Assembly (NCBI GenBank): GCA_963735955.1
Contig: CAVTND010000004.1
Span: 62,001 to 126,000, forward strand
Origin: CAVTND01 sp963735955
GTDB lineage: Bacteria; Pseudomonadota; Gammaproteobacteria; Burkholderiales; Burkholderiaceae_F
Length of the DNA: 64,000 bases
Reading direction: 5' to 3'
This document shows positions 10,670-18,818 of the stretch, in pieces. The notes under the pieces are model-generated. The model saw nothing but the letters and a program-made list of their open reading frames with translations. It searched no databases and was not told where the DNA came from. The translations under genes were made by a program, and so were the position numbers. Each line of letters starts with the position of its first letter. Within the stretch, counting starts at the first letter, position 1.

Positions 10670-11133
10670 GAGCGAACGTACTGTTCTGCAACACCTACAT
10701 ATTGCGGAGCCCGGTTTGCATTTCAGCAGGCGCCGGAGTTACGAGCCCGTGTACACCGGTGGAGAACCGAATGTAGTACGGCGTGTCGTGTAACTGGCTC
10801 GGCCTCTCGATCCATTCCGGAGGTGTAGCAGGGATTGGCAGACCTTCCGAATGTGCGAGTTCCCAAAGCGCCCTGAGATTGTGGCGCAGCGCTTTGTCGC
10901 GAAGCCGGCGATCGTCTCCATTCTTCGAAAGTGATGCCTTCATGCGCACTCGGCAACCTGCGCGCAGACAAAAAGAGAGGGATAGCGCATCCACCGCCGG
11001 CCGCCGCAAGCGGGTCCACACCATTCAACAGGAGCCGAGCCATGCCCAGATATGTGTGTGGCGGACCAGCCGGCGCCATGCGAACCTCGTCAAGCTTGAT
11101 GTTCGACGTCCCCGTGATTGGCGGTAGGTTCAT
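10670..11133 (-). pseudogene. Integron cassette protein, possibly HEPN-like, split by the IS element
   Basis: An ATG at 11133 opens MNLPPITGTSNIKLDEVRM, followed by YLGMARLLLNGVDPL. After a frame change near 10960 the reading continues with MKASLSKNGDD, LRHNLRALWELAHSEGLPI and LHDTPYYIRFSTGVHGLV. The helical pattern (a hydrophobic helix around LNGVDPL, then RxxxLRHNLRALW) resembles HEPN-type proteins common in integron cassettes and toxin-antitoxin loci, but I see no certain RX4-6H motif. The frame ends near 10695, just before the IS5 element at 10669. The last residues probably lie beyond the IS at 9453-9490. Function is unknown. Confidence 0.5.
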
Positions 11134-11148
11134 GACGCCCGACGTGTT

Positions 11149-11214
11149 AGCTAACCGGCGGGCCACGCCGACACGCGCCAAGTTTCAGTCGCGTGCCGGC
11201 CCGTCCGGTTGAGC
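11149..11214 (-). other. Integron attC recombination site
   Basis: On the minus strand it begins GCTCAAC (11214-11208, perfect R'') and ends GTTAGCT (11155-11149, one mismatch to R'). The inner arms GGACGGGCCGGCACGCG and CGCGTGTCGGCGTGGCCCG are mostly complementary. It closes the methyltransferase cassette, whose stop lies about 60 bases upstream. Confidence 0.7.
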
Positions 11215-11273
11215 GCAGGGTCAGGCTGCACGGGTTCATCGTATTCAAAGCAGCCTGACGCGTGGACCATCGA

Positions 11274-12057
11274 CTACCGTTTTTCGGCCAGAAACAGATA
11301 GCGATTGAGGCTAAAGAAGTACTCGCCTCGCTTTCCAGCAAGTCTTACTTCTCCTGCCCATGCTTCCGCTTCGTCGCGCGTAAGTCCGTTTCGTCCCACT
11401 TACAAACGGAACAATGGAGTCGATAAGCTGATTGCTGAAAGTGTTCGTATCAAAAGCTGTATTGAATATCGGAATTATCTTTGTCGAATCCACTTGAAAA
11501 CCAGCATGACGTAGCTTGTTGGACATCGTTCGAGGCAGATAGGAATCGGCCGCGTGCTGTTCCCATGCGGATAGAACCCGGCTCATTCTGTCGCGATTGG
11601 GCGAGTACCACACGATCGAGTCCCAGTCCGTATCCACGATGACCGTCCGTCCGCCCGTTCGAATCACGCGATGAATCTCGGCCAACGCCAGATCAACGTC
11701 GCGAACATATTCCAATACTTGCGTCGATATGACTGCGTCAAAGTCCTGCTCTCGGAAGGGGAGCTGCGTAGCGTCAGCTCGATGGAATTCGACCCACGGC
11801 TGGTGAGCGCAATGCGTTCGAGCTACCGCAAGCAACGGCTCGCTGATGTCTACACCATGGACCGCGCCTCGCGATTCCACGGCCGCCGCGATCGCGCCTG
11901 CTAAGAAACCTGGGCCGGACCCGACATCCAGCACTCGCTCGCCCGACTTGGGGTCCAATGCGCGCAGGAACTCGCCGCGCTGCGACACCATATCTGGCGT
12001 GACGTAGAGGGCCAGCAATCGCTTTGTAGCCTCTTCGTCGAATCGCAACTCGGTCAT
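11274..12057 (-). CDS. Class I SAM-dependent methyltransferase (integron cassette)
   Basis: About 260 aa after repair. It is a ubiE/COQ5-like methyltransferase. Motif I is VLDVGSGPGFLAGAIA, the acidic residue that contacts the ribose follows in VHGVDIS, and motif II/III are DFDAVISTQVLEYV and LALAEIHRVIRTGGR. The substrate cannot be read from sequence. A one-base frame change near 11395 separates the main frame from the true C-terminus (RNGLTRDEAEAWAGEV ... YFFSLNRYLFLAEKR, stop at 11274). Base use is less GC-rich than in the flanking genes, as is typical for cassettes. It is preceded by attC 12079-12131 and followed by attC 11149-11214. Confidence 0.85.
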
Positions 12058-12078
12058 CTAGATGCCACGATCCGGGCG

Positions 12079-12131
12079 GCCTAAGGTCTGAATTAAGCCG
12101 AGCCGCGAAGCGGCTTCGGTGGCGCTTGGCC
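12079..12131 (-). other. Integron attC site with altered R boxes
   Basis: Read on the minus strand it starts GGCCAAG right at the stop codon of the upstream cassette gene. It continues through a GCCGCTTCGCGGC hairpin and CGGCTTAATTCAGA, a typical attC right arm, and ends CTTAGGC. Both conserved triplets are changed: AAC to AAG and GTT to CTT, which still pair with each other. Recombination would probably be impaired, because cleavage normally falls in GTT. Confidence 0.7.
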
Positions 12132-12367
12132 TACGAAGAACCTATGCGACGTTTGACCGGACGTTGCGCGTTCCCACCACGGACGTTGTCTTTCTTGGTC
12201 TCTAACACTTCGTCTGCAACTCCAGCCGCAGCACCCAGCACCGAACCGACGACGAGCCCGGCAGCAGTAATTGCGCCAACGGCGCCAAATATCGGTAGTG
12301 CTGTAACAACCGCGACGCCAGCTCCAGCGCCAGCAGCTGCTTTGACCAAGCCTCTCACAAAGCTCAT
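12131..12367 (-). CDS. Small glycine/alanine-rich membrane-active protein (integron cassette)
   Basis: 78 aa from the ATG at 12367. A TTG at 12391 would add eight residues. The body is one or two hydrophobic segments with small-residue spacing (VKAAAGAGAGVAVVTALP and GAVGAITAAGLVVGSVLG), like glycine-zipper membrane proteins. A charged, Lys/Arg-rich tail follows (ETKKDNVRGGNAQRPVKRR). No family is recognised. Its stop codon abuts the attC at 12131, the usual layout of a cassette gene, and the next cassette's attC lies 65 bases upstream of its start. Confidence 0.6.
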   Translation of the reverse strand: MSFVRGLVKAAAGAGAGVAVVTALPIFGAVGAITAAGLVVGSVLGAAAGVADEVLETKKDNVRGGNAQRPVKRRIGSS

Positions 12368-12432
12368 CTGTGTGCCCCGTCCAAGCTCCAAGCAACAAGA
12401 TCTTATCCGCGCATCACCTTGAGACTATAAGG

Positions 12433-12492
12433 GCCCAACGTCTGAGTTGAGCCGCGCTCGCAGAGCGTCGGCTTTCCAACGAAATGTTAGGC
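12433..12492 (-). other. Integron attC recombination site
   Basis: A textbook 60-base attC on the minus strand. It starts GCCTAAC (12492-12486) and ends GTTGGGC (12439-12433), both perfect to the RYYYAAC/GTTRRRY consensus. The arms AAAGCCGACGCTC and GAGCGCGGCTCAA pair with a small offset. It closes the SnoaL-like cassette. Confidence 0.85.
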
Positions 12493-12499
12493 GCGAACG

Positions 12500-12961
12500 T
12501 TATGGGCCCGAGTTCCAAATATCGGCTACACACTTCCACGCACCAGCAGAATCCCGACGCCAGACCGTTATATAGCGTCCCGTGACTGTCATGAGCTTGC
12601 CATCTGGGCCCGGAAGAGTCGTCGTGTTGCTGCCAGCGGTATAGCCCATGGTGCCGTCTTTGCTTACAAAAGCCTGCGCTGGCGTCCAGCCGATATGGAA
12701 TCCTGGCGTCGCCAGGCTTTGCTCGACAAACTTTCGGATAGCCACCTTCCCGCTGACAAGCGGAGCCTCAGGCGGAGTGATAGTTGCGTCGTCGCTCCAA
12801 AATGAAACGATGCGCTCGACTTGCTTGCCTTCGGAAGCAACAGCTGACCATTCGCGATCTGTGCGGAGTAGTTCTTCCCCGGAACTGCTCGCGCTTGGGA
12901 TAGAACTACACCCCAAAATCACGGGGCCGAAAACCAGCGCTGTGACTTCGATAAGTTTCAT
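12500..12961 (-). CDS. SnoaL-like/DUF4440 lipoprotein (integron cassette)
   Basis: 153 aa from the ATG at 12961. The N-terminus is a lipoprotein signal (VFGPVILGCSS, Cys at about residue 18). The mature part is a SnoaL/NTF2-like cone-shaped domain (LLRTDREWSAVASEG, IVSFWSDDATITPPEAPLVSG, IRKFVEQSL, GYTAGSNTT, GRYITVWRRD, WKCVADIWNSGP), the DUF4440 pattern. Members bind small molecules or act as isomerases; no substrate is evident. It lies between attC 12997-13074 and attC 12433-12492, so it is a complete cassette. Confidence 0.8.
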   Translation of the reverse strand: MKLIEVTALVFGPVILGCSSIPSASSSGEELLRTDREWSAVASEGKQVERIVSFWSDDATITPPEAPLVSGKVAIRKFVEQSLATPGFHIGWTPAQAFVSKDGTMGYTAGSNTTTLPGPDGKLMTVTGRYITVWRRDSAGAWKCVADIWNSGP

Positions 12962-12996
12962 GGTTGTTTCCCAGTCATGTGGAGCCCTGCGTTCGC

Positions 12997-13074
12997 GCCT
13001 AACGTCGCCCATGAGCGGCCGAGCAAGCGGGCGAAGCACGCTTGCGAAGGTCCGCCTCGATGGGCCGGTTAGGC
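12997..13074 (-). other. Integron attC recombination site
   Basis: On the minus strand it runs from GCCTAAC (13074-13068) to GTTAGGC (13003-12997), perfect inverted R boxes 78 bases apart. The inner arms GGCCCATCGAGGCGG and CCGCTCATGGGCG pair. The TAA stop of the upstream cassette gene lies inside the GCCTAAC box. Confidence 0.9.
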
Positions 13075-13617
13075 ATCTGCAAGCTTCTTCGGCGCCGACT
13101 TTGGATGTTGAAGTATGTCAGCCCACTTGGCGACATCTTTCAGGATCTCGGCGGTCTCCACGAACGTCATTTCAGCATCAACGCTTTGAAGACCTGAATT
13201 TGAAAGCCAAACAGGAACATTGGCACCAGTTGGCAACTGGCCGTTCTCGATTATCGACTCGACATGTTTCATCTGGTTGTACAGATGATTCAGTCGCTCT
13301 TCGACGGCCCTTTCGCCCTTCTTGTAGATCACAACGCCCAAGGACTTCTCTAGCGTCTTGAAGCTGTGCCAAGACTGACCAAGAAAGCACTCCCAGTGGA
13401 ACAGCGCGGACGCGTATCTCCTGGAGGACTGGCTACCGCCAGCTATGAACGCGAGGGTTGCTTCACGTGCCGCGGCATGCGAACTGAACGCGGCCTCCGC
13501 GCGCCGCAAGTAGTTGTACATGTAAGCATTGTGCGGCGGCTTCCACGTCGGGCCGAAAACCGAGTTCAAAAAGAAGTTTGCAACCCAATGGCCAGACTCT
13601 TTTGCGTACGTGGACAT
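13069..13617 (-). CDS. Unknown helical protein, first cassette of the array
   Basis: 182 aa, not recognised as a named family. It is predicted mostly helical, with an aromatic, His/Trp-rich stretch (LFHWECFLGQSWHSFKTLEK) and a Lys/Glu-rich helix (GERAVEERLNHLYNQMKH). It ends with a short Lys-rich tail. The overall pattern recalls HEPN-like or AbiV-like proteins, but no motif settles it. It is the cassette next to the attI-like site, so it would be the best expressed from a cassette promoter. The stop codon is part of the attC R'' box. Base composition is lower in GC than the flanking chromosome. Confidence 0.65.
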   Translation of the reverse strand: MSTYAKESGHWVANFFLNSVFGPTWKPPHNAYMYNYLRRAEAAFSSHAAAREATLAFIAGGSQSSRRYASALFHWECFLGQSWHSFKTLEKSLGVVIYKKGERAVEERLNHLYNQMKHVESIIENGQLPTGANVPVWLSNSGLQSVDAEMTFVETAEILKDVAKWADILQHPKSAPKKLADA

Positions 13618-13706
13618 GTCCGGAATCTCCGCACTCGTGAATGCGGAGGCGCCGGGCGAACAAACCTGTCAATCACGTGCGGAGCGAAGGTGGCCATGGT
13701 CCAGAT

Positions 13707-13766
13707 GCCTAACTTGATTTATATCGGTGTTTTGATCGTTAACCGGAAGCTCCGATCTCGTTAACC
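13707..13766 (-). other. attI-like integron insertion site
   Basis: On the minus strand the core GTTAGGC (13713-13707) is preceded by AAATCAA, very like the AAACAAA before the attI1 core. Two direct repeats GTTAACG begin at 13765 and 13743, 22 bases apart, with the second 30 bases before the core. In attI1 the integrase-binding direct repeats also carry GTTA and sit at comparable distances. The first cassette follows immediately. This is an architecture match, not an alignment. Confidence 0.6.
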
Positions 13767-13818
13767 AAATCATCCCACCGCCCGTAAAGTATTGTCCAGC
13801 AAGGCTTTTGGGGCGAAG

Positions 13819-13838
13819 TACTGAAGTAAATGACAGTA
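13819..13838 (+). promoter_or_regulatory. LexA (SOS) box, probable remnant of the intI promoter
   Basis: TACTG, ten bases, CAGTA: a 20-base palindrome that contains CTG-N10-CAG, the spacing of the LexA box. One half is the full ACAG; the other is CTGA instead of CTGT. Integron integrase promoters are known to carry such a box beside attI and to be SOS-induced. It lies 53 bases beyond the attI-like site, where an intI promoter is expected. Confidence 0.55.
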
Positions 13839-14058
13839 TTAACCAACCGCCAAACCAGTCAACCACATGGGCCTCGCGGAATCCTGGAGGGCGGACGGTG
13901 CAATAAGGCTGTTGCTTGGCGGGGCTGGGTGGGGGTCGGTAGGCGTTGGCGGTCTCGCGTGGCGGGCTCAGTTCAGTCCGTCTTGGTCGACGGTGCCGGC
14001 GTCGCTTGCCCGATCTGGCGCAAGATTGAGTCTCAGCAACTTGCAGAGAGCGCATCCA
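13839..14058. other. Gap where an integrase gene would be expected
   Basis: No reading frame here resembles a tyrosine recombinase in any of the three plus frames; no Arg/His/Tyr recombinase motifs are visible. The stretch is GC-rich, with short G-runs around 13918-13945. The next real gene starts at 14059. The integrase has probably been deleted. Confidence 0.5.
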
Positions 14059-14913
14059 ATGGCCGAGACCCGCCCCAGCATTACAGACAAGCGGCGTGCC
14101 TTTCAAAAATTGCACGTGGACGGCTGCTTCGTCATTCCGAATCCGTGGGACGTGGGAAGCGCACGCTACCTTCAGGGCCTGGGCTTCAAGGCGCTCGCAA
14201 CTACCAGCTCTGGCTTCGCCTGGTCGCAGGGCCATCCTGACAATGGCGTCTCGCGCGAGATGGCGCTCGTGCACCTGCGCGACATGGTCGCTGCGACCGA
14301 CGTGCCGATCAACGCCGACTTCGAGAACGGCTTCGCGCATGACCCGGCCGGAGTGGCGGAGAGCGTGCGACTCGCGGTCGAGACTGGCGTCGCGGGGCTG
14401 TCGATCGAAGATTCGACGGGCGATTCGGCCAGGCCGCTGTTCGAACTCGACGCCGCGGTCGAGCGGATTCGCGCGGCGCGCAAGGCGATCGACCAAACCG
14501 GTGGCGACACGCTGCTGGTGGGGCGTGCGGAATGCTTCCTGGTCGATCGACCGGATCTCGGCGAAACGATCGCCCGTCTCAAGGCCTATGCAAACGCGGG
14601 CGCCGATTGCCTTTACGCGCCGGGCATCCGCACGCGCGATGACATCGCGGCCGTGGTCGCCGCCGTCGCGCCGAAGCCGGTCAATCTGCTCGTGGGGGTG
14701 GCCGGCGGGTTCGCGGTGCAGGCAATCGCGGCGCTGGGCGTACGGCGGATCAGCGTTGGCGGGACGCTTGCACGCTCGGCCTGGGGCGGCTTTGTGCGTG
14801 CTGCCAAGTTGATCGCGGAGCAGGGCAGATTCGATGGCTTTGCCGATGCAGCCTCAGGTCATGAACTCAATTCGTTTTTCCGCGAGGATGTGAAGCGGCG
14901 CGGTTCCGCCTAG
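14059..14913 (+). CDS. Isocitrate lyase/PEP mutase superfamily enzyme
   Basis: 284 aa. The alpha/beta-barrel family breaks or forms C-C or P-C bonds next to a carboxylate in a Mg-dependent way. Family marks are FVIPNPWDVGSARYLQ, SGFAWSQGHPDN, the metal-site strand INADFENGF, GLSIEDSTGD, RAECFL and AGADCLYAPGI. The subgroup (PF13714-type) includes oxaloacetate decarboxylase and carboxyphosphonoenolpyruvate mutase homologues, so the substrate stays open. The ATG at 14059 is chosen because homology starts there; the open frame further upstream is non-coding in character. It stands just outside the integron remnant, followed by a GST gene on the same strand. Confidence 0.85.
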   Translation: MAETRPSITDKRRAFQKLHVDGCFVIPNPWDVGSARYLQGLGFKALATTSSGFAWSQGHPDNGVSREMALVHLRDMVAATDVPINADFENGFAHDPAGVAESVRLAVETGVAGLSIEDSTGDSARPLFELDAAVERIRAARKAIDQTGGDTLLVGRAECFLVDRPDLGETIARLKAYANAGADCLYAPGIRTRDDIAAVVAAVAPKPVNLLVGVAGGFAVQAIAALGVRRISVGGTLARSAWGGFVRAAKLIAEQGRFDGFADAASGHELNSFFREDVKRRGSA

Positions 14914-15005
14914 TTCTCTTCGATGGAAGTGGTTTCGCTCAGTTACCGCACGAGTCGCTTCTTCGCCGCGTTCGAGCGGGTAGAACAGCGGCTCGGGATT
15001 GGGAA

Positions 15006-15806
15006 GTGGTGAGCGTGACTGAGATCGTATCTGGATCGCCGCCCCGGCTCTGGCACTTTCGCGTTTCCCATTACAACGAGAAGGTCCGGTGGGCGCTCGA
15101 TCTCAAGCGCTGGCCGCACACGCGATGCACGCTGATGCCCGGCTTCCATGTGCCGATCGCGCGCCGGCTCAGCGGCCAGACGCAGCTGCCGATCCTGAGG
15201 ATCGACGGCCGGATGCTGGTTGGATCGAGCCGGATCCTCGAGGAAATCGAACGGCTGCGGCCGGAGCCAGCGCTTTTTCCTGCGGACGCTGCGGGGCGTC
15301 AACGTGCATTGGCGATCCAGCAGCATTTCGACGAGCAGGTCGCGCCGGATCTGCGCCGACTGTTCTGGTTTGCCTACCTGCCGCACCGGGACGCGTGCGT
15401 GCACATGGCCACCGACGGCGCTTCGGGCGTGACGCGCGCGGCCTGGCGCGTCGCATTTCCGTTGATGCGGCCATTGTTCGTGCGCAACATGGGTCTGCGT
15501 TCCTCGCAGGTCCGGGCTGCGCGCGAACGCATGCGCGCGCATTTCGATCGGCTTGAATCGGAGATCGGTGCCAGCGGCTATCTGGTGGGAGATCGATTCG
15601 GACTCGGCGATCTGGCCGCGGCGGCGGTGATGACGGCGATCATTCGTCCGCCCGAGTTTCCGTACCCGCTACCCGAACCCTGGCCGCCGGAGTTGCTCGA
15701 ATTGCGGGCAGTCATGAGCGAGCACCCTGCGTTTCGTTGGGTGCTCAAGATCTACGCGCGGCACCGCGGCGCGTCGAGCGAAATTCAGGCGGCCACTGCA
15801 TCGTAG
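15006..15806 (+). CDS. Glutathione S-transferase family protein
   Basis: 266 aa. The N-terminal thioredoxin-like domain contains the HFRVSHYNEKVRWAL signature, in which Ser takes the place of the usual catalytic Ser/Cys, followed by the cis-Pro strand TQLPILRIDG and VGSSRILEEIE. The C-terminal all-helical domain ends with GDRFGLGDLAAAAVMTAI, the typical N-capping box/helix. Family members conjugate glutathione to electrophiles in the cytoplasm. The GTG at 15006 (or 15009) is the start because the homology begins about ten residues later. Convergent with the histidine kinase gene downstream. Confidence 0.85.
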   Translation: MVSVTEIVSGSPPRLWHFRVSHYNEKVRWALDLKRWPHTRCTLMPGFHVPIARRLSGQTQLPILRIDGRMLVGSSRILEEIERLRPEPALFPADAAGRQRALAIQQHFDEQVAPDLRRLFWFAYLPHRDACVHMATDGASGVTRAAWRVAFPLMRPLFVRNMGLRSSQVRAARERMRAHFDRLESEIGASGYLVGDRFGLGDLAAAAVMTAIIRPPEFPYPLPEPWPPELLELRAVMSEHPAFRWVLKIYARHRGASSEIQAATAS

Positions 15807-15838
15807 TTGGCGGCCACGGGATGCGAAGCTCAGTGTGC

Positions 15839-17177
15839 TCAGTGTGAATTGATCGGCAGGCGCACGCAGAAACAACTGCCGCCGCCCTCGCGCGGCAGGC
15901 ACTTCACGGTGCCGCCATGGCGCTGCGCAATCTGTCGCACCAGTGCCAGGCCGAGTCCGACACCGCCGAAGCGCTCGCTCGCGCCGGCCGCCCGATAGAA
16001 CGGCTCGAAGATGCGTTCGCGTTCGGACTCGGGCACGCCTGGGCCGCGATCGCAGACCTCGATCTCGACATTGCCGTCCTGCGCGCGCAGCGTGACTTCC
16101 GGCGCGCTTTCGCCATAGCGCTGCGCATTCTCGAGAAGATTGCGAAGCAGGCGGCGCAGCAGGCGAGCATCTCCGCGCAGGCTCAGTGCGGGACCGTCGA
16201 CCGAGCCGTTCAGGCGCGCCGCCTCTTCGGCCGCCAGCGCGGTCAGATCGAATTCCGCAAATTCGTCTTGCGTCGCCGTGTGAGTGGAATCGAGACGGCT
16301 CATCAGCAGGATCTCGTCGATCAACTGGTCCAGTTCGCCGATGTCGCGCGCGAGTTCGGCTTTCAGGTGGGGATTGGCATCTCCTCCCAGCATTTCAAGC
16401 CCCATGCGCAGGCGCGCCAACGGTGAACGAAGTTCGTGCGAAGCATTCGCCAGCAGGGCCTTGTTGGCGCCGACAAGGGCCTCGATGCGACCAGCCGCGT
16501 CGTTGAAGCTCTCTGCCAGCCGGGCCACTTCGTCGCTGCCTTCCACCGCCACGCGCGCCGACAGTTCGCCGCGTCCCAACCGTTCGACGCTTCCCTGAAG
16601 GCGCTCGAGGCGGCGCGTCAGCCGGCGCACGACCGGGTACGTGCCGATGCCGATGGCGATGGCGATCAGCACCAGCGTGCCGATGATCCCGAACGGTGGC
16701 GGCCGTGGCCCATGGCCGCGACCATGCGTCAGCAAGGTGCGGCCGTCCGGCAGTGGCAGCACCATCATCGACAGCCGGCCGCGCATCGGCGGGTCAGCGC
16801 GTCGTGCATCGTCCGGCAGTGCGTGCGGAGGCATGGGCGGTGGGCCGAACGGACGAAACATCGGCCCGCCGGCGGGTGGCGCTTCGGTCGGCATGCCGGG
16901 CGCCGTCGCTGTTATCAGGCTGCCGTCGGCTGAGTAGAGCGCGAGATCGGCCTTGAAGCGCGTCTTCCAGAGTTCCAGTGCCTGCTTCTGAATTTCCGGC
17001 GGGGCATCGGCGGGCGGCAAGCTCGGCGGCTGCCATTTGTGCCAGCGCGACGGGGTGAGGTCCGAAGGCCTGTTCGCCGAACAGCTTCCATGCGCCAAAT
17101 GAAAGCACTGCGAACAGCGCGATCGATGCCAGCACTGCCAGCCAGATGCGCCAGTACAGGCGCCGCAGCGGCAGCAC
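15839..17177 (-). CDS. Sensor histidine kinase (EnvZ/CpxA type)
   Basis: Inner-membrane kinase partner of the regulator encoded just upstream. The first transmembrane helix (IWLAVLASIALFAVLSFGAW) and part of the periplasmic loop lie in the frame of the GTG at 17177; the rest is in another frame, so a frame change near 17020 breaks the gene. Then follow a Pro/Gly-rich sensor domain, a second membrane helix (IIGTLVLIAIAIGIGTY), HAMP, the H-box LANASHELRSPLARLR, the N-box LRNLLENAQRYG and the G-boxes CDRGPGVPE and GGVGLGLALV. The Spy/CpxP-like gene nearby suggests an envelope-stress or metal signal. Confidence 0.85.
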
Positions 17178-17180
17178 GGC

Positions 17181-17885
17181 TCAGGCGTCCTGCGTTTTCG
17201 CGAAGACGTAACCTGCGCCGCGCACAGTGATGATGCGGCGCGGTTGCTTCGGATCGTCCTCGATCGCGGCACGCAGCCGGGCAATATTCACGTCGATCGA
17301 GCGCTCGAAAGCCTCGAGCGGTTCACCATGGGCGAAATCCATGAGTTGTTCGCGCGTCAGCACGCGGCCAGCGCGCTCGGCCATCGTGACCAGCAGCTCG
17401 AACTGACGCGAGGTCAGTGGGCGCACCGCGCCGTCGATGCGTACCTGGCGCGCATCGCGGTCAATTTCCATGCGACCGAAGCGCATCACCTGCGTGTTCG
17501 CCGGTGACAGGTCGCCGCGCCGCCGCAGCACCGCGCGGATGCGTGCCAGCAACTCGCGCGGCTCGAACGGCTTCGGCATGTAGTCGTCGGCGCCGATCTC
17601 AAGTCCGACAATCCGATCGGTCGGATCGCCCTTGGCGGTCAGCATGACGATCGGAACACCGGCCGCGGATCCGCCGCCGGCGCGAATACGCCGGCACAGA
17701 TCGACGCCGTCACCATCGGGCAGCATCACATCGAGAATCAGGAGGTCGAAGTAATCGCGCTGCAGGACCGCGAGGCCGCTCGCGCAGTCGTCGGCCAGCG
17801 TGGTGTCGAAGCCGGCCGCGCCGAGGTACTCGCGCACCATCTGTGCGAGGCGCCGGTCATCATCGATCATCAGCAGTCGGGGCAT
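17181..17885 (-). CDS. OmpR/CpxR-type response regulator
   Basis: 234 aa from the ATG at 17885. Receiver domain with the acidic pair MIDDD, phospho-acceptor Asp52 (LLILDVMLPDGDG) and the Lys of DDYMPKPF. A winged-helix DNA-binding domain ends with NIARLRAAIEDD and IITVRGAGYVF. The kinase gene starts three bases after its stop, so both are translated from one operon. The likely target is the divergently placed or neighbouring envelope gene at 18072-18641 (inference from the CpxRA-CpxP arrangement). Confidence 0.92.
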   Translation of the reverse strand: MPRLLMIDDDRRLAQMVREYLGAAGFDTTLADDCASGLAVLQRDYFDLLILDVMLPDGDGVDLCRRIRAGGGSAAGVPIVMLTAKGDPTDRIVGLEIGADDYMPKPFEPRELLARIRAVLRRRGDLSPANTQVMRFGRMEIDRDARQVRIDGAVRPLTSRQFELLVTMAERAGRVLTREQLMDFAHGEPLEAFERSIDVNIARLRAAIEDDPKQPRRIITVRGAGYVFAKTQDA

Positions 17886-18071
17886 GCGCTCAATGTAGCG
17901 CGATGCAATGGCGCGAAACGTCGCGCCGATTCGACCAGGGTGGTGCCGCGGCCGCCCGCGTATCTGCGGGTGGAGGGTCCCGCACAGGAACACCGTCCGG
18001 GGGAGGGTTGGTCATCCGGGCGGGCGGCCGCGACGTAGGCGAGAAAAATCGCGATGCAGAGCCTGGAGGTC

Positions 18072-18641
18072 TCAGCTACGCGGCGCTTCGGTACGCGGAG
18101 ATACTGGCCGCTGCCACTTCGCCGCGATCTTGGTGCGTTGCTCCGGCGTCAGGACCTCGGCGCCTTCGATCATCGACTGCAGCAGCAGTTTTGATGTCGA
18201 CTCGCCAAGCTGCAATTGCTCGGCGCGCAGCTTCTCCAACTTGGCCCGGTCGATGGTCGCTGCGGACAGCAGCGCGATCGACTGCCTGCGCGCTTCCATG
18301 TGCTGCTTGCGCATCGGCAACAGCTCGCCCGAGGTCTTCTTGACGATGGCGGCGATCTTGGCTTTCTGTTCGGCAGTCGCGTCGATGTCGGCCAGCATCC
18401 AGCTCACCATGGCTTCGATGCGTCGATTGGCGGTTTCCGGATCGGCGCCGAACCCCTGATGACCCCAGGGGCCGAATCCGCCCCCCATACCGTGGCCATG
18501 CATTCCCGGGCCGCCCATGGCATTGGCATGCCGATGCACCGCCAGTCCGCCGACTACTGCGGCCGTCGATGCGGCCGCGATTCCTGCAAGGGTCCAACGG
18601 CGCGTCCGGCTGGTGCCGTTTCCACTCTGCGTGTCGTTCAT
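18072..18641 (-). CDS. Spy/CpxP-family periplasmic chaperone or metal-sensing protein
   Basis: 189 aa, start ATG 18641 with GAGGAGAG eight bases upstream. A basic N-terminus and a hydrophobic segment (LAGIAAASTAAVVGGLAV) form the signal or anchor. A Gly/His/Met-rich stretch (MGGPGMHGHGMGGG) follows, then the helical LTXXQ-type core (VLTPEQRTKIAAKW, TAEQKAKIAAIVKKT). Spy/CpxP proteins buffer misfolded periplasmic proteins and often feed back on a Cpx-like kinase. Its place directly upstream of a CpxR/CpxA-like pair supports that role. The His/Met run could bind copper or zinc. Confidence 0.75.
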   Translation of the reverse strand: MNDTQSGNGTSRTRRWTLAGIAAASTAAVVGGLAVHRHANAMGGPGMHGHGMGGGFGPWGHQGFGADPETANRRIEAMVSWMLADIDATAEQKAKIAAIVKKTSGELLPMRKQHMEARRQSIALLSAATIDRAKLEKLRAEQLQLGESTSKLLLQSMIEGAEVLTPEQRTKIAAKWQRPVSPRTEAPRS

Positions 18642-18818
18642 GTAGCTCTCCTCGATGTGTCGTGGCATCTGCGCACTTCTTTGCGCCTTGCCGATGGGTG
18701 AACTATCCCCGCGTGCGGTTTCTGACCCATGTGCCGAATGTAAATTTGTGTAATCGACTCCGGCACCGAGGTCTTTGGTCAACCATGCCCGGGAGAACGC
18801 CCTGAACTGCGACTCAAT

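Noticed and set aside
13830..14240. 136-aa frame after the LexA-like box as an integrase remnant
   Set aside because: Its sequence lacks any tyrosine recombinase motif and most of it overlaps the PEP mutase-like gene in another frame.
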